The notes beneath the pieces are model-generated. The model did not search any database. It saw only the letters and a list, made by a program, of their open reading frames with translations, and was not told where the DNA came from. The position numbers were made by a program, and so were the translations under genes. 64,000 nucleotides of DNA from Bacillota bacterium (lineage in GTDB: Bacteria > Bacillota > Clostridia > Peptostreptococcales > Anaerovoracaceae), in NCBI GenBank assembly GCA_017941085.1, contig JAGAXF010000001.1:1-64000 (forward strand), in the 5' to 3' direction. Positions 63,662 to 64,000 of this stretch are shown in pieces; the first letter of the stretch is position 1, and each line of letters starts with the position of its first letter.

Positions 63662-64000
63662 ATGGAAAAGAAAAAAATGATGATAATCGATGGGACCCAC
63701 GTCGCCATCGAAGGTGAAAAAAACTTGGTTGAACTCTGCAGGAAGATAGGTATTAAGCTTCCTACGTTTTGCTATCATTCAGATCTCTCCGTCTATGGTG
63801 CATGCCGTATGTGCATGGTAGAGGATGAAAGAGGACGACTGATGGCTGCTTGCTCAACCGCTCCTCGCGATGGAATGAAAATCTTTACAAATACGCTAAG
63901 AATAAGAACCTATAGAAGAATGATTCTTGAACTGCTTCTTGCTAATCACTGCAGGGACTGTACGACCTGTGCGAACAACGGAAAGTGCAAGCTTCAGACC
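63662..64000 (+). CDS. Hydrogenase or formate dehydrogenase catalytic subunit, N-terminal part (runs off the window)
   Basis: 113 residues up to the window end, no stop. A plant-type 2Fe-2S domain (FCYHSDLSVYGACRMCMVED, third Cys region AACSTAP) and the His-ligated 4Fe-4S site HCRDCTTCANNGKC. Both features occur in FeFe-hydrogenase HydA and in NAD-dependent formate dehydrogenase alpha subunits, so the choice cannot be made here: the deciding H-cluster or molybdopterin domain is outside. Starts two bases after the NuoF-like stop. Confidence 0.85.
   Translation, partial: MEKKKMMIIDGTHVAIEGEKNLVELCRKIGIKLPTFCYHSDLSVYGACRMCMVEDERGRLMAACSTAPRDGMKIFTNTLRIRTYRRMILELLLANHCRDCTTCANNGKCKLQT

Overview
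This window looks like chromosome of a low-to-moderate GC anaerobic Firmicute of class Clostridia. The reasons are the priA-def-fmt-rsmB-prpC-prkC-rsgA-rpe order, the AsnA-type asparagine synthetase, NfnAB, a CyuA-type cysteine desulfidase, a complex I-like NADH/FeFe-hydrogenase (or formate dehydrogenase) module, and AGA/AGG-rich codons with strong Shine-Dalgarno sites. A family-level placement (for example Anaerovoracaceae) is only a guess.

Layout. 1-267: the 3' end of an IS21-family element (istB tail and terminal repeats) that has cut a TIGR01212-type radical SAM gene to its first ~40 codons. 352-11979: a long housekeeping operon (queH, asnA, priA, def, fmt, zinc metallopeptidase, rsmB, PP2C phosphatase, PASTA kinase, rsgA, rpe). 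12085-15486: a convergent class A penicillin-binding protein. 15664-21328: comEC, holA, nfnA, nfnB. 21408-24008 (minus): lipoprotein, recN, argR. 24197-30603: ruvC-ruvA-ruvB-queA-HdeD-like-tgt-rlmD. Queuosine genes thus occur at both ends of the core part. 30634-31911 (minus): cysteine desulfidase.

From about 32 kb the window becomes accessory: flavodoxin and a paired ABC exporter; a LysR regulator divergent from an SDR, a hydrolase and an unusual lipoprotein-cyclophilin-like-aldo/keto reductase fusion; then an ABC/FtsX exporter with a coiled-coil lipoprotein, preceded by a leader that contains an intrinsic terminator. 45.4-53.1 kb is a peptide (RiPP/bacteriocin) system: an LCM-type methyltransferase, a short HlyD-like protein, a C39-peptidase ABC exporter, a second NHLM-type ABC exporter, an ECF-like sigma factor, and three consecutive small precursor peptides that share an EL-S/T-x3-L-x2-V/I-S-G-G processing motif. 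The second precursor has a striking Trp/Pro-rich core and the third has a Nif11-like leader. The radical SAM maturase next to them is a frameshifted, internally deleted remnant.

53-56 kb holds more decayed modules: a VapB-like antitoxin whose VapC toxin has an in-frame central deletion, and an RNA-repair cassette with an intact RNA ligase but a truncated phosphoesterase and a frameshifted zinc-ribbon protein. 56-64 kb has a Pr6Pr-like membrane protein, a condensation-like acyltransferase (minus), an NMT1/SsuABC-type ABC importer and the start of an NADH-linked hydrogenase or formate dehydrogenase operon that runs off the right edge.

The main discovery candidate is the three-precursor NHLM cluster. 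A second theme is the run of deletion-scarred genes from 45 to 55 kb. No rRNA, tRNA or CRISPR array was seen.
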